Source of the DNA: Dietzia cinnamea NBRC 102147 | Lineage (GTDB): Bacteria > Actinomycetota > Actinomycetes > Mycobacteriales > Mycobacteriaceae | Length of the DNA stretch: 64,000 nt | Assembly: GCF_001571065.1 (NCBI RefSeq) | Contig: NZ_BCSW01000006.1 | Location: 1 to 64,000 of the forward strand | Direction of reading: 5' to 3' | Shown here: positions 43,177 to 53,758 of the stretch, piece by piece | Numbering within the stretch: position 1 is the stretch's first letter | How the letters are laid out: the number at the start of each line of letters is the position of its first letter | Made by a program: the position numbers and the translations under genes | Notes under the pieces: generated by a model | The model's database searches: none | The model's input: only the letters and a program-made list of their open reading frames with translations | What the model was told of the DNA's origin: nothing

Positions 43177-43878
43177 TCAGCCCTCGTCGCTCAGGGTGAT
43201 GAGCCCGTAGTCGAACGCGTGCCGGCGGTAGACGACGGTGGCGCGTCCGGTCTCCGCGTCGCGGAACAGGTAGAAGTCGTGACCCACGAGTTCCATCTTC
43301 TCGAGCGCCTCGTCGACCGACATCGGCGTGCCGTCGTGCTCCTTGCGACGCACGATCTGCCCGGGCATCGAGGCGTCGACCCCGTCGTCGTATTCCACGC
43401 CGTCGAGCTGCTGGTCCAGCGCGTCGACCGGGGCGGCGTCGGCGGCCAGCTCGGCGGTCGCCTCGGCGACCGACTGCGGCCGCCGGTGCCCGGAGTGGCT
43501 GATCTTGCGACGGGTGCGGGCCTTGCGCATCTGCCGCTCGAGCTTGGCCACGGCCGACTCGAGAGCCGCGTAGAAGGTGTCCTCGGCCGCCTCGGCCCGG
43601 GCCACTCCCGGCTTGCCCTTGACGGTGATCTCCACGCGCTGGCTCACCTTGGCCAGCCTCGGGTTGTTCTCGTGCAACAGGATCACGTCGAACCGCTGGA
43701 TCAACGGCGCCATCTTCTCGACCTTCGCCAGCTTGGTGTTGATCCGGCTCGCGAAATGGTCGGGGACCTCGACGTTCCGGCCGCGGATGGTGACCTGGGC
43801 CTCGGGGGTGCCGGGATCGTCGGTCTCGGGACCGTCGAAGGTGGCGGGGTCGAGCAGGACTGCGGGGGTCTTCGCCAT
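43177..43878 (-). CDS. hpf: Long-form ribosome hibernation promoting factor
   Basis: The 233-residue protein has the N-terminal ribosome-binding domain (VTIRGRNVEVPDHFASRINTKL) and, after a linker at about 120-165, the dimerisation domain (IVRRKEHDGTPMSVDEALEKMELVGHDFYLFRDAETG). Long-form HPF pairs 70S ribosomes into inactive dimers in many bacteria. It corresponds to Rv3241c. A GAGGAGG site lies before the ATG. The 238-nt upstream spacer to comFC (43879-44116) contains no gene; a minus-strand TAGAGT near 44044-44049 could be a -10 box with a long leader. A 19-bp hairpin ends the transcript. Confidence 0.95.
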   Translation of the reverse strand: MAKTPAVLLDPATFDGPETDDPGTPEAQVTIRGRNVEVPDHFASRINTKLAKVEKMAPLIQRFDVILLHENNPRLAKVSQRVEITVKGKPGVARAEAAEDTFYAALESAVAKLERQMRKARTRRKISHSGHRRPQSVAEATAELAADAAPVDALDQQLDGVEYDDGVDASMPGQIVRRKEHDGTPMSVDEALEKMELVGHDFYLFRDAETGRATVVYRRHAFDYGLITLSDEG

Positions 43879-44116
43879 CGAAGCTCCTCCTCATCGGGCC
43901 TGCGGCGGACCGCTGCGACCGGTCCGGTAACCGCCCGGAATCCCGGCCGAAGGGTCCACCCACATGGCTGAGTGGACACTCTGCGGACACGGCCCACCGG
44001 AGCCGACAGGCGGCGAATGTGCTGGTGAACCCGTCCGAAGCCCACTCTACCCGCTCCCGCTGACGCCGCACCCGAGACGGCGAAGCTCACCTCGGTCCGC
44101 ACGCGACGGCGCTCGC

Positions 44117-44905
44117 TCAGGCGGCGGTGACGGCCAGGACAGCGGTCACCGGCAGGCCTCCCGCCGCGAGGACCGCCACGCACTCGGCGGCCGTGGCGCC
44201 GGTGGTCACCACGTCGTCGACGAACAGGACCGTGGCCGGGGTCGCCAGCAGGGCGGCCACCGTGTCCGGCGCCCCGGGGGAGGCGCGCAGCACCGTCCCG
44301 GCGGGGCGTCGGCGGATGCGCCCGGAGAGGTTGTCGGCGCGGGCCCGCGCACCGAGGCCGGAGGCGTCACGCACTCGTCCGCGGACCTCGAGCAGCGGCG
44401 CCACGACCACCGGGCCGGTCGGTAGCGAGCCGGCGAGGTCGGCGGCCAGGACGTCCACGATGTCACGGACGTGGTCGAACCCGCGCCGTCGGCGGGCCCG
44501 CGCCGACGCCGGGGCCGGCACGAGGACGGTGGGACGCTCCCCCGCCTCGGCGATCTCCCCCGCCTCGCGCAGGCGGTCGATCGCCGCGGCGAGGGCGGTG
44601 CCGAACGGGCGCGCGAGGTCGGATCTGCCGCGGTCTTTGTAGGCGGACACGGCGCGTGCGGGCGGGCCGGCGTGCCGGGCCAGCGCCCAGGCGGGGACGC
44701 GGAGGTCGGCGCGGGTCCGTACGACGAGCGGTGGTCCGGCCAGGGTCGCGGCGCACCCCGGGCACCACCGGTGGCGGGCGCGTCCGCAGCCGGCGCACTC
44801 GAGCGGCACGAACAGGTCGGCCAGGGCGGCGGCCCAGGTGTCGGTGCCGCGCCGGCGAGGCGTGGCGCGTCCGGAGGGCGGCGCGCCCTCGTCCCCGGCG
44901 GTCAC
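44117..44905 (-). CDS. ComFC-type phosphoribosyltransferase
   Basis: The 262-residue protein has a zinc-ribbon N-terminus (CAGCGRARHRWCPGC) and a type I phosphoribosyltransferase domain with the PRPP loop VLFVDDVVTTGAT near the end and RRRRGFDHVRDI before it. ComFC homologues act in natural DNA uptake in competent bacteria; in actinobacteria their role is not settled. The GTG start is 4 nt after the end of lpqB, making it the last gene of the mtrA-mtrB-lpqB run, as in M. tuberculosis (Rv3242c). No PRPP-dependent substrate can be named. Confidence 0.9.
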   Translation of the reverse strand: MTAGDEGAPPSGRATPRRRGTDTWAAALADLFVPLECAGCGRARHRWCPGCAATLAGPPLVVRTRADLRVPAWALARHAGPPARAVSAYKDRGRSDLARPFGTALAAAIDRLREAGEIAEAGERPTVLVPAPASARARRRRGFDHVRDIVDVLAADLAGSLPTGPVVVAPLLEVRGRVRDASGLGARARADNLSGRIRRRPAGTVLRASPGAPDTVAALLATPATVLFVDDVVTTGATAAECVAVLAAGGLPVTAVLAVTAA

Positions 44906-44909
44906 CGGG

Positions 44910-46646
44910 TCAGCCCGCGACCACCGGGTCGGCGCGGATCGCGGCCAGTCCGGGGATCTCCCGCCAGTACCTGTCCCCGGTCTGGGCGCCGGTGTCGAGG
45001 CGCAGCAGGGAGCGCCGGTCCACCACGTAGATCTCGCGTCCGGCCGCGGCCACGGCGGTCACCGGTCCGGAGATGTTGCGCTGGGACAGCGGCTCCGCGA
45101 TGGCCCCGTCGACGGAGACGGTCGCGACGGGCGCCTCGGTGGTGTCGCGCGCCACGACGATCGTCGAGCGGTCACGCCACGCCACGGACGTGGCGGTCTC
45201 CCCGAGTGCGCGGCCGACCTGCCGGAAGGTGCCGGCGAGCGGCTGCCCCGTCTCGGCGGACAGTGAGCCGATGAACACCTTGCCGTCGGCGACCACGGCC
45301 ATCTGGGTGCCGGACTGGTCGATGCGCAGGGCGGTGACCCGGCCGCCGAGGGACCGGATCGGGCCGGCTTCCATCTCCCGGACGTCGGGGCCGCCGCGCC
45401 CCATCCCGATGCGGACGAGGCGCGTGTCGTCGACCATCACCCACGCCCGGCCGTCGACCGGGTGGAACGTGGGTCCGGCGACGCTCCGCGCGGTGAGGAC
45501 CTCGGTGGGCTCGCCGTCGATCGGTCCCACGAGGAGCCGGCTGGTCCCCGCCGCCTCGTCGCCGACCACCATCGCGAGGACGCGCCCGTCGTAGGACACC
45601 GCGGCGCTGCTGCCCCCGCGGACCTCGGACCACGGTCCGCCGGCCGGGCGGGCGCCGCCCGGCTCGAGTCGGACCAGCCCGTCGGCTGCGGTGAGGGCGT
45701 AGCGCATGGGCTCGGCCGGCGGGTAGGGGTCGAAGTCGCGGACGTCCTCGGTGGTCCACCCGTTCGCGTACCGCTCGTCGAGGGGCGCGCCGTCGCGTTC
45801 GAGGCGGTAGGGCCCGGGGACGTCGGCGCGCGCGAGGGTCCACACGACCTGAGCGGCGAACTGGGTGGTGGCCTGACTGCTCAGCACCGGCAGCCCGGCG
45901 AAGTCGATGGTGGTGCCGGGGACGTCTGCGCCGTCTTCCTCGCCGGGGCGGACGGAGACGGAGGCGGGGACTCTGGACAGGACGGAGTCGGTGAGACCGG
46001 CGCGCGGGCCGGTGGCGAGGAGGTTGACGAGGGAGTACTCGAGGTCGGTGCGGTCGGCGGCCGTCCACCGGGGGTCCGGGACGAGGGCTTCGCCGGAGCC
46101 GGAGAGGAAGAACAGCTCGCGCTGGGCGTAGGTGGAGAAGAACTCGGCCTTCTCGATCACGACTCCCGGCGGCAGTTCGTCGATCCGCCACTGTCCGTCG
46201 GTGCGGGTGAGCCCGATGGTGACCTCGAGCTGGCCGACGTCCTCGCGGAAGATGCCGCCGGGGTCGAGTGAGCCGACCTTCTCCGCGCGGAGCGTGTACT
46301 CGGCGCGGTCGGCCGAGCGGCCGCCCTCCGCACTGAGGTCGGCGCGCAGCACGATGATGGTCTCGGCCAGGTCGTCCCAGGTCTCCGCGGCCTCCGGGGT
46401 GAGGAACTGGCGCGCGGCGGCGTGCCGCTGGTCGGCGATGGCCGCCGCCTTGAGGAAATCCCGGACCAGGAGGTCCGGTTCCTGGTCGGGCACGGGGGTG
46501 GGGATCGCCAGGTCGTCGCCCTCCGGCGCGAACGTGCCGATGACCTGGGGCGACGACGACGAGGGCAGCGTGGCGCAGCCGGTGGCCGTCAGTCCGGTGG
46601 CGCAGGCCAGTGTCACGGCGACCGTCAGGAGCCGGGGTCGGGTCAT
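44910..46646 (-). CDS. lpqB: Lipoprotein LpqB, MtrAB accessory protein
   Basis: The 578-residue protein starts with a lipoprotein signal peptide ending in TATGC (lipidated C24), followed by a GerM-like domain (about 70-310) and a beta-propeller-like C-terminal region with several strand repeats. LpqB sits outside the membrane, interacts with the MtrB sensor and influences MtrA signalling. The ATG overlaps the mtrB stop by 4 nt (ATGA) and has a GGAGGA site inside the mtrB 3' end. Position and length match Rv3244c. Confidence 0.95.
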   Translation of the reverse strand: MTRPRLLTVAVTLACATGLTATGCATLPSSSSPQVIGTFAPEGDDLAIPTPVPDQEPDLLVRDFLKAAAIADQRHAAARQFLTPEAAETWDDLAETIIVLRADLSAEGGRSADRAEYTLRAEKVGSLDPGGIFREDVGQLEVTIGLTRTDGQWRIDELPPGVVIEKAEFFSTYAQRELFFLSGSGEALVPDPRWTAADRTDLEYSLVNLLATGPRAGLTDSVLSRVPASVSVRPGEEDGADVPGTTIDFAGLPVLSSQATTQFAAQVVWTLARADVPGPYRLERDGAPLDERYANGWTTEDVRDFDPYPPAEPMRYALTAADGLVRLEPGGARPAGGPWSEVRGGSSAAVSYDGRVLAMVVGDEAAGTSRLLVGPIDGEPTEVLTARSVAGPTFHPVDGRAWVMVDDTRLVRIGMGRGGPDVREMEAGPIRSLGGRVTALRIDQSGTQMAVVADGKVFIGSLSAETGQPLAGTFRQVGRALGETATSVAWRDRSTIVVARDTTEAPVATVSVDGAIAEPLSQRNISGPVTAVAAAGREIYVVDRRSLLRLDTGAQTGDRYWREIPGLAAIRADPVVAG

Positions 46647-48370
46647 GGTGTGTCCTCCGCCGTTCCGGGGCCCCGCTCGAGCGGGGTCGGTGAGCCGGTG
46701 GACACGAGCCGCGCCTCGTCCTCGGGCGTCAGCGGCAGCGGGCTCGAGGTGAGCGTGCTGCCGCGCCGGCGCGGGATGGTGAGCCGGAAACATGATCCCT
46801 CGCCGGGGCTGCCCCAGCAGTCCAGCCGGCCGCCGTGCAGCTTGGCATCCTCGAGGGCGATCGCCAGTCCGAGGCCGGTGCCGCCGGAGCGGCGCACCCG
46901 GGAGGGGTCGGCGCGCCAGAACCGGTTGAACACGCGTGTCTCCTCGCCGGGTTTGAGCCCGACGCCGTGGTCGCGGACGGAGACCGCGAGGGCGGTGTCG
47001 GAGCCGCGGAGGGTGACGCGCACGGGCTTGGACTCGCAGTGGTCCAGCGCGTTGGCCACGAGGTTGCGCAGGATCCGCTCGACGCGCCTGGAGTCGACCT
47101 CGGCCATGACCGGCTCGTCGGGCATGTCGATCTCGACCTCGACGCCCGCGGCCTCGGCGATGTGGGCGACGGTGCCGACCGCGTCCCTGACGGCGTTGCG
47201 CACATCCAGCTCGGCCGTCGACAGCTCGGCCATGCCGGCGTCGTGGCGCGAGACCTCGAGCAGGTCGGTGAGCAGGCTCTCGAAGCGGTCGAGTTCGGAC
47301 TCGAGCAGCTCCACGGCGCGCTTGGTGGGGGCGTCGAGGTCCTCGGCCGAGTCCGAGATGATGTCGGCGGCCATCCGGACGGTGGTGAGCGGGGTGCGCA
47401 GTTCGTGCGAGACGTCGGAGGTGAACCGCTTCTGCAGGTCGCCGAACTCCTCGAGCTGGGTGATCTGGTCGGACAGGCTCTGGGCCATGTCGTTGAAGGC
47501 CATCGCCAGCCGGGCCACGTCGTCCTCGCCGCGGATGACCATGCGTTCCTTGAGGTGGCCGTTGGCGAAGCGCTGGGCGATCGAGGCCGCCTGCCGGACG
47601 GGCAGCACCACCTGCCGCGCGACGATCCACGCGATCGCCGCGGACAGCACGATGATCGCCAGGCCGGCGGTGGCGACGATCCCCCGCATGATGCCGAGGG
47701 TCTGTTCCTCGGCGATGAGCGGGTACACGAGGTAGAGCTCGAGCCCGGGGATGGACGAGTCGGTCGGGGTGCCCAGCATGAGCGCCTTGGCCTGCTCGCC
47801 GCGGAAGTCGACGGTGACGTACTGGTAGGCGATGCGCCCCCGCTGGACGAGGGACTGCAGTTCGGGCGGCACCTCCGCCTCGGCGGGACTGACCACCTGA
47901 CCGCGGCCCGTCTGGTCGGGGACGACGAGGATGGGGTCGAACGTCCCGGCGTGGACGGAGTCTCCACCGGACGCGACGCCGCGGTCGCTGATGGCGCTGC
48001 GCGCCTGGTCGAGCCGCGACTGCTCGCTGGTGCCCTCGTCGGTCGCGGCGATCTGCGCCTCGACCGTGAGGCGGAGCCGGCCGGCCTGCTCAATGGCGGC
48101 GTCGAGTTTGGTCGACAGCAGCTGGGCGGCCATCTGGCTCTGCAGCATGAACGCGATCGTGAGGATCACGCCCATCGACAACGCGAGGGTCGAGGTGACG
48201 ACCCGCAGCTGCAGGGAGCGTCGCCACATGCGCGCGATCCGCACGCCCAGCGCGGCGGGGTCCAGTGAGGACAGTCGTTCGCGCAGGGTCGGGTTCGCGT
48301 CGCCGGCGTCCCGGGTGTCGCGCTCGTCCCCGGTGGACGCCGCCGCGTCGTCGGGACGAGCGGTCGTCAC
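46643..48370 (-). CDS. mtrB: Sensor histidine kinase MtrB
   Basis: The 575-residue kinase has two membrane helices (about 42-66 and 205-228) enclosing an extracytoplasmic sensor domain, a HAMP domain, a dimerisation/phosphoacceptor helix with the His in FTSDVSHELRTPLT and an ATPase domain with NLVANALDHCE, DHGVGLKPGE and GTGLGLAI. MtrB phosphorylates MtrA in response to cell-wall or osmotic cues and is linked to cell division. The GTG at 48370 overlaps the mtrA stop by 4 nt (GTGA). The C-terminus is a short Pro/Thr/Ser tail. Confidence 0.96.
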   Translation of the reverse strand: MTTARPDDAAASTGDERDTRDAGDANPTLRERLSSLDPAALGVRIARMWRRSLQLRVVTSTLALSMGVILTIAFMLQSQMAAQLLSTKLDAAIEQAGRLRLTVEAQIAATDEGTSEQSRLDQARSAISDRGVASGGDSVHAGTFDPILVVPDQTGRGQVVSPAEAEVPPELQSLVQRGRIAYQYVTVDFRGEQAKALMLGTPTDSSIPGLELYLVYPLIAEEQTLGIMRGIVATAGLAIIVLSAAIAWIVARQVVLPVRQAASIAQRFANGHLKERMVIRGEDDVARLAMAFNDMAQSLSDQITQLEEFGDLQKRFTSDVSHELRTPLTTVRMAADIISDSAEDLDAPTKRAVELLESELDRFESLLTDLLEVSRHDAGMAELSTAELDVRNAVRDAVGTVAHIAEAAGVEVEIDMPDEPVMAEVDSRRVERILRNLVANALDHCESKPVRVTLRGSDTALAVSVRDHGVGLKPGEETRVFNRFWRADPSRVRRSGGTGLGLAIALEDAKLHGGRLDCWGSPGEGSCFRLTIPRRRGSTLTSSPLPLTPEDEARLVSTGSPTPLERGPGTAEDTP

Positions 48371-49056
48371 GAGACCGGGCCCGCCTTGTAGCCGACGCCG
48401 CGGACGGTGAGGACGACCTCGGGGTTCTCCGGGTCCTTCTCGATCTTCGCGCGCAGGCGCTGGACGTGGACGTTGACCAGACGGGTGTCGGCGGAGTGAC
48501 GGTAGCCCCACACGTGCTCCAGCAGGACCTCACGGGTGAACACCTGACGGGGCTTGCGGGCCAGTTCCACGAGGAGGTCGAACTCGAGCGGGGTCAGCGG
48601 GATCGGCGTGCCGTCACGGGTGACGGTGTGCGCGGGCACGTCGATGGTGACGTCCCCGATGTGCAGGACCTCGCTCGGCTCGTCCTCGCCCCGGCGCAGG
48701 CGCGCGCGGATGCGGGCGACGAGCTCCTTGGGCTTGAACGGCTTCATGATGTAGTCGTCCGCACCGGACTCCAGACCCAGGACCACGTCGACGGTGTCGG
48801 TCTTGGCGGTGAGCATGACGATCGGCACCCGGGACTCGGCGCGGATCTCCCGGCACACGTCGATCCCGCTCTTCCCGGGCAGCATGAGATCCAGCAGGAC
48901 CAGGTCGGGCTGGACGGCCCGGAAGGTCTCGATGGCCTGGACACCGTCGCCGACGATCTCGGTCTCGAACCCCTCACCCCGCAGGACGATGGTGAGCATC
49001 TCTGCCAGCGCGGCGTCGTCGTCGACGACGAGGATCTTGGGGGTCATGGTCACCAC
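48367..49056 (-). CDS. mtrA: Response regulator MtrA
   Basis: The 229-residue OmpR-type regulator has a receiver domain with the phospho-acceptor Asp in LVLLDLMLPG, the acidic pair in VVDDD and the Lys in MKPFKP, and a winged-helix DNA-binding domain (LTPLEFDLLVELARKPRQVFTREVLLE ... DTRLVNVHVQRLRAKIEKDP). It controls replication, division and envelope genes in mycobacteria. The GTG at 49056 aligns with the M. tuberculosis start (M-x-T-M); an ATG three codons on is possible. No clear Shine-Dalgarno sequence is seen. A 28-bp dyad lies between tmk and mtrA. Confidence 0.97.
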   Translation of the reverse strand: MVTMTPKILVVDDDAALAEMLTIVLRGEGFETEIVGDGVQAIETFRAVQPDLVLLDLMLPGKSGIDVCREIRAESRVPIVMLTAKTDTVDVVLGLESGADDYIMKPFKPKELVARIRARLRRGEDEPSEVLHIGDVTIDVPAHTVTRDGTPIPLTPLEFDLLVELARKPRQVFTREVLLEHVWGYRHSADTRLVNVHVQRLRAKIEKDPENPEVVLTVRGVGYKAGPVS

Positions 49057-49091
49057 TTGTGTCGGCGTGTCGGGTCGGCATCGTCAGGCGC

Positions 49092-49119
49092 ACGACCGCC
49101 GGTACGTACCGTGGGTCGT
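49092..49119. promoter_or_regulatory. Dyad element upstream of mtrA
   Basis: A perfect 12-bp palindrome CGGTACGTACCG (49100-49111) is flanked by the inverted arms ACGACC and GGTCGT, each after 2 unpaired bases. It lies between the tmk stop and the mtrA start and could be an operator or a hairpin. Confidence 0.5.
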
Positions 49120-49138
49120 CTTCCTGCCGCTTCAGACA

Positions 49139-49882
49139 CTACCCGGCCACCCCGCGCGATCGCGGGTGCGGCGCGGGCTCCGGGGTGGGGTCGACGACGA
49201 GGTCGGCCAACTCCGGCACCGCGGGATCGGCCCCGAGGACGCGCCAGGGCGACCGCCACGCGGCCGCCGCGAGTCGGCGGTAGACCTCCCCGGTCGCCGC
49301 CTGGAGGTCCGCGTCGCGTTCGTAGCGGTCGCGGGCACGGCCCGGGTAGGCGACCTCGCGGGAACCGGCCCGCTCGGCGGCCACCTCGACGGGGGTGTCG
49401 AGCAGCAGCTGCAGATGCGGGGCCGGCAGCCCGAGCCGGTCGAACTCGAGCGCGCCGATCCACTCGACGACTTCGGCCTCGCGGTCCGGACCGAGCCGGG
49501 CGGCGGTGTACGCGGCGTTGGAGGCCACGTACCGGTCGAGCAGCACAACGTCGTGGGCGACGGCGAGTCCGGTGAGCGCGTCGAGCGCGGCGTGTCGGTC
49601 CAGAGCGAACAGCAGCGCCATCGCGTGGGGCGAGTCCGCCGCCCCGGCCTGACCGCCGTGCAGGGCGTCGGCGGCCAGGTCGGCGTGGAGGGTGCCGTAG
49701 CGCGGGAACGCCAGCCGGCCGACCGAGAGCCCGCGGGCGCCGAGCTCGGCGACGAGGCGGGTCGTCAACGTGTTCTTGCCCGCTCCGTCGAGCCCCTCGA
49801 CGACCACGAGCCGTGCGCCTCCCGGCCGCGCACCCATCGGCCGTGCACTCATCGGCCGTGCACTCATCGGCCGTGCACTCAT
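49139..49882 (-). CDS. tmk: Thymidylate kinase
   Basis: The enzyme phosphorylates dTMP to dTDP. After a repetitive N-terminus it shows the P-loop VEGLDGAGKNT, the DRYVASNAAYTAARL segment and a LID region with Arg residues (GRARDRYERD). Up to 247 residues are encoded from the first ATG. Four in-frame ATG codons (49882, 49867, 49852 and 49837) lie in consecutive 15-bp repeats, so the true start cannot be decided by eye. The conserved part needs only the last. It begins 11 nt after the sahH stop, as in the M. tuberculosis sahH-tmk-mtrA order. Confidence 0.94.
   Translation of the reverse strand: MSARPMSARPMSARPMGARPGGARLVVVEGLDGAGKNTLTTRLVAELGARGLSVGRLAFPRYGTLHADLAADALHGGQAGAADSPHAMALLFALDRHAALDALTGLAVAHDVVLLDRYVASNAAYTAARLGPDREAEVVEWIGALEFDRLGLPAPHLQLLLDTPVEVAAERAGSREVAYPGRARDRYERDADLQAATGEVYRRLAAAAWRSPWRVLGADPAVPELADLVVDPTPEPAPHPRSRGVAG
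49823..49882 (-). repeat. 15-bp tandem repeats carrying tmk start codons
   Basis: On the minus strand the unit ATGAGTGCACGGCCG occurs three times exactly (49882-49838) and a fourth time with two changes (49837-49823). Each unit encodes Met-Ser(or Gly)-Ala-Arg-Pro and offers an in-frame ATG. Confidence 0.85.
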
Positions 49883-49893
49883 CGTCGGTGAGC

Positions 49894-51360
<1,467 letters not shown>

Positions 51361-51441
51361 GTTCTTCGACCAGCTCCTCGTTGACTCTCGAAAGATCTCC
51401 GCCCCACACTAGCGGCAGCGCCTCTTCGCGCGTCGGCCCCG

Positions 51442-52659
51442 TCACCGGTCGCCGACGCGGGTGCGGAACACGGTCGTCCCGTCGAGACCCTGCAGGCACA
51501 CCCGCGTCGTCGAGGCCGGCACCCACACCGCGCGCCCAGGCCGGAGCACCTCCCCCGCACCGTCCTCGTCGACCTGCGCCTCGCCCGAGGTGCACAGCAG
51601 CACCTCCGGCCCGTCGGGTCGCCAGGTCACGAGCCGTCCGGCGGGCAGGTCGATGCGCGACAGCGCGAAATCCGGTTCGGGCGTGGGGTAGTCGACCTCA
51701 CCGGGGATACCGCGGTCGGCGGGGATCGCGTCGACGGTGGGGTCGGCCAGCGGGCCGAACTCGAGCACCCGCATCAGCTCGGGCACGTCGACGTGCTTGG
51801 GGGTCAGTCCGCCACGCAACACGTTGTCGGAATTGGCCATGACCTCCACCCCGACGCCGCGCAGATAGGCGTGCAGCTGCCCGGGTCCCAGGTACACGGC
51901 CTCGCCCGGCTGCAGGACCACCCGGTTGAGCAGCAGGACGCCCAGGACGCCGGGGTCCGTCGGATAGCGCTCGGCGAGCTCCGCCACCGTCGTGGCGACC
52001 GCGGACCACGGGGCGTCGACCCCGTTCACGGTCAGATAGGACACGGCCCGGGCCGCGAGGTCGGACACGACGTCGGCCAGCACGATGTGGGGCATCGTGA
52101 CGAACGTGGTGAACACCGCGCGCAGGCCCTCGGCGTCGGGCTGCCCGGCGAGCATGTCGCGGTAGGGCCGCAGCGAGTCCACGTCGAACGCGTCGAGCAG
52201 GGAGATCGTGCGCTCGACCGGGCGGAATCCCACCAACGCGTGGAACTCGGTCAGGGCGACCAGGATCTCGGGCTTGTGATTGGCGTCGCGGTAGTTGCGG
52301 TCAGCGGCGTCGACGGCGATCCCCCGGGCGTCCTCCGCGGCGTAGCCCTCGCGCGCCTTCTCCGGTGACGGGTGCGCCTGTAGGGACAGCGCCTGCTCGG
52401 CCGAGAGCAGCTTCACGAGGAACGGCAGTCCCCCGCCGTGCTCGGCCAGGACGCGGGCGCCGAGTTCCTTCTCGGGGTCGTCGGCGATCCGTGCGTCGAG
52501 CGCCCGTCCGTCAGCGCACAGGGAGGATCCCGAGTCGTGGGCACCGAACCAGTGCTCGGCCACGGGGTGCGGTGACGGCGAGGCCGTCCCGCACAGTTCG
52601 GGGAGGGCGGTCCGGGAGCCCCAGGCGTAGGCCTGGACCACCGGTTCTAGGGCGACCAC
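51442..52659 (-). CDS. manA: Mannose-6-phosphate isomerase, class I
   Basis: The 405-residue enzyme converts fructose 6-phosphate and mannose 6-phosphate, feeding GDP-mannose for lipomannan, phosphatidylinositol mannosides and glycoproteins. The zinc ligands are visible in SLQAHPSPEKA (Gln, His), NHKPE (Glu) and GPGQLHAYL (His). The start is a GTG 4 nt after the end of the SIS-domain gene. Together with that gene and the phosphomannomutase it forms a tight operon, the same order as Rv3255c-Rv3257c in M. tuberculosis. Confidence 0.96.
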   Translation of the reverse strand: MVALEPVVQAYAWGSRTALPELCGTASPSPHPVAEHWFGAHDSGSSLCADGRALDARIADDPEKELGARVLAEHGGGLPFLVKLLSAEQALSLQAHPSPEKAREGYAAEDARGIAVDAADRNYRDANHKPEILVALTEFHALVGFRPVERTISLLDAFDVDSLRPYRDMLAGQPDAEGLRAVFTTFVTMPHIVLADVVSDLAARAVSYLTVNGVDAPWSAVATTVAELAERYPTDPGVLGVLLLNRVVLQPGEAVYLGPGQLHAYLRGVGVEVMANSDNVLRGGLTPKHVDVPELMRVLEFGPLADPTVDAIPADRGIPGEVDYPTPEPDFALSRIDLPAGRLVTWRPDGPEVLLCTSGEAQVDEDGAGEVLRPGRAVWVPASTTRVCLQGLDGTTVFRTRVGDR

Positions 52660-52663
52660 GGAC

Positions 52664-53758
52664 CTACAGACCTCCGACGAGGAGGTAGGCGGCGGACAGC
52701 TCCGTGCGTGCCATGTGCGCGGCCACCTTTCCGCTCAACGGGGCCGGGGCGTCGCCGACCGTGTCCCGACCGCGGTCGGTGACCCACTCGACGTCCGCGA
52801 GCGGGCCCGCGGCCAGCCGGACGATGTCCTCGTCCGCGTTCAACACCATACCGAGGTATCGCACGCGCATGTCCTCGCGTGGCCCGTCAAGTTCCTCATC
52901 GTGGAAAAGGTCCGCCAGTGGATCCACCGGCGGGCGCCCCTGCGCACGTTCGGCGCCGGCACGCACGGCGTCCCCGACCGACGAGGCCGCGGTGATCCGG
53001 CCCGCGTCGCAGAACGCCGCGACCGCGCGATCGCAACAGGCCGCGGAGACCGCGTCCGCGTGGATCCACACGAGCGGGTCGCGGCCGGCGACCGACGTCG
53101 CGAGCAGCTTGGCCGGGTTGACCGGGGTCGCCAGTTCGGGCCCGATCCCCTCGAGCTCGACGTCGACGGCGTCGGCGGCGGCACCCACGTCCAGTCCCCG
53201 CGCCCCGAGTGCGGTGAGGACCGCCATGCCGGCCGCGAGGTGACGCAGTACGCCGCGGTGCGGGGGTAGGTACGGCAGCGGCTCGAGCCAGGAGGCGCGC
53301 CCCCGGCCCGCCTCGGAGACCAGCCCCTCGCGAGGCACGTCCACGATCACCGCGGCCCCGCGGCCGGCGGCGGCGTCGATCGCCGCCGCCAGGTCGGGAT
53401 CGCCGGCGTCGTCTCCTGAGACGAGGACGACGTCGAGCGCTCCCACCCAGGCGGGCAGGGTGCCGGCGTGCACCAGCGGCGGGACCGCGGGCCCACCGGC
53501 CTCAACGGCGAGAGCCGCCACGACGCCGGCCGCCTGCCGCGCGCGGTCGGACCGGCCGGACACCCACACCACGGCGCGGGGCCGGAAGCCGGTGAGACCG
53601 TCGAGGGCCCCGCCCTCGACGGCGGTGGCCACGGCGCGGAGCTGCGCCCCGGCCATCGACGCGTGCAGCAGGGCCCCCGTCGCGTCCGCGGCGCGCAGCG
53701 CCTCGGGGTCGTCGAGGTCGACCCGCCCGGCCCCAGTGTCGTTCGACAGGTCAGGCAC
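52664..53758 (-). CDS. SIS-domain protein of the mannose operon (Rv3256c/TobH-like)
   Basis: The 364-residue protein has two SIS-like halves: an N-terminal Rossmann-type region (VVWVSGRSDRARQAAGVVAAL) and a second half with DPLVWIHADAVSAACCDRAVAAF. SIS domains bind phosphosugars; related proteins are type II phosphoglucose/phosphomannose isomerases, but the catalytic residues of those enzymes are not evident. The GTG start overlaps the end of the phosphomannomutase gene by 8 nt, and manA starts 4 nt after its stop, so all three are translationally tied. Role in mannose metabolism is inferred from neighbours. Confidence 0.82.
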   Translation of the reverse strand: MPDLSNDTGAGRVDLDDPEALRAADATGALLHASMAGAQLRAVATAVEGGALDGLTGFRPRAVVWVSGRSDRARQAAGVVAALAVEAGGPAVPPLVHAGTLPAWVGALDVVLVSGDDAGDPDLAAAIDAAAGRGAAVIVDVPREGLVSEAGRGRASWLEPLPYLPPHRGVLRHLAAGMAVLTALGARGLDVGAAADAVDVELEGIGPELATPVNPAKLLATSVAGRDPLVWIHADAVSAACCDRAVAAFCDAGRITAASSVGDAVRAGAERAQGRPPVDPLADLFHDEELDGPREDMRVRYLGMVLNADEDIVRLAAGPLADVEWVTDRGRDTVGDAPAPLSGKVAAHMARTELSAAYLLVGGL

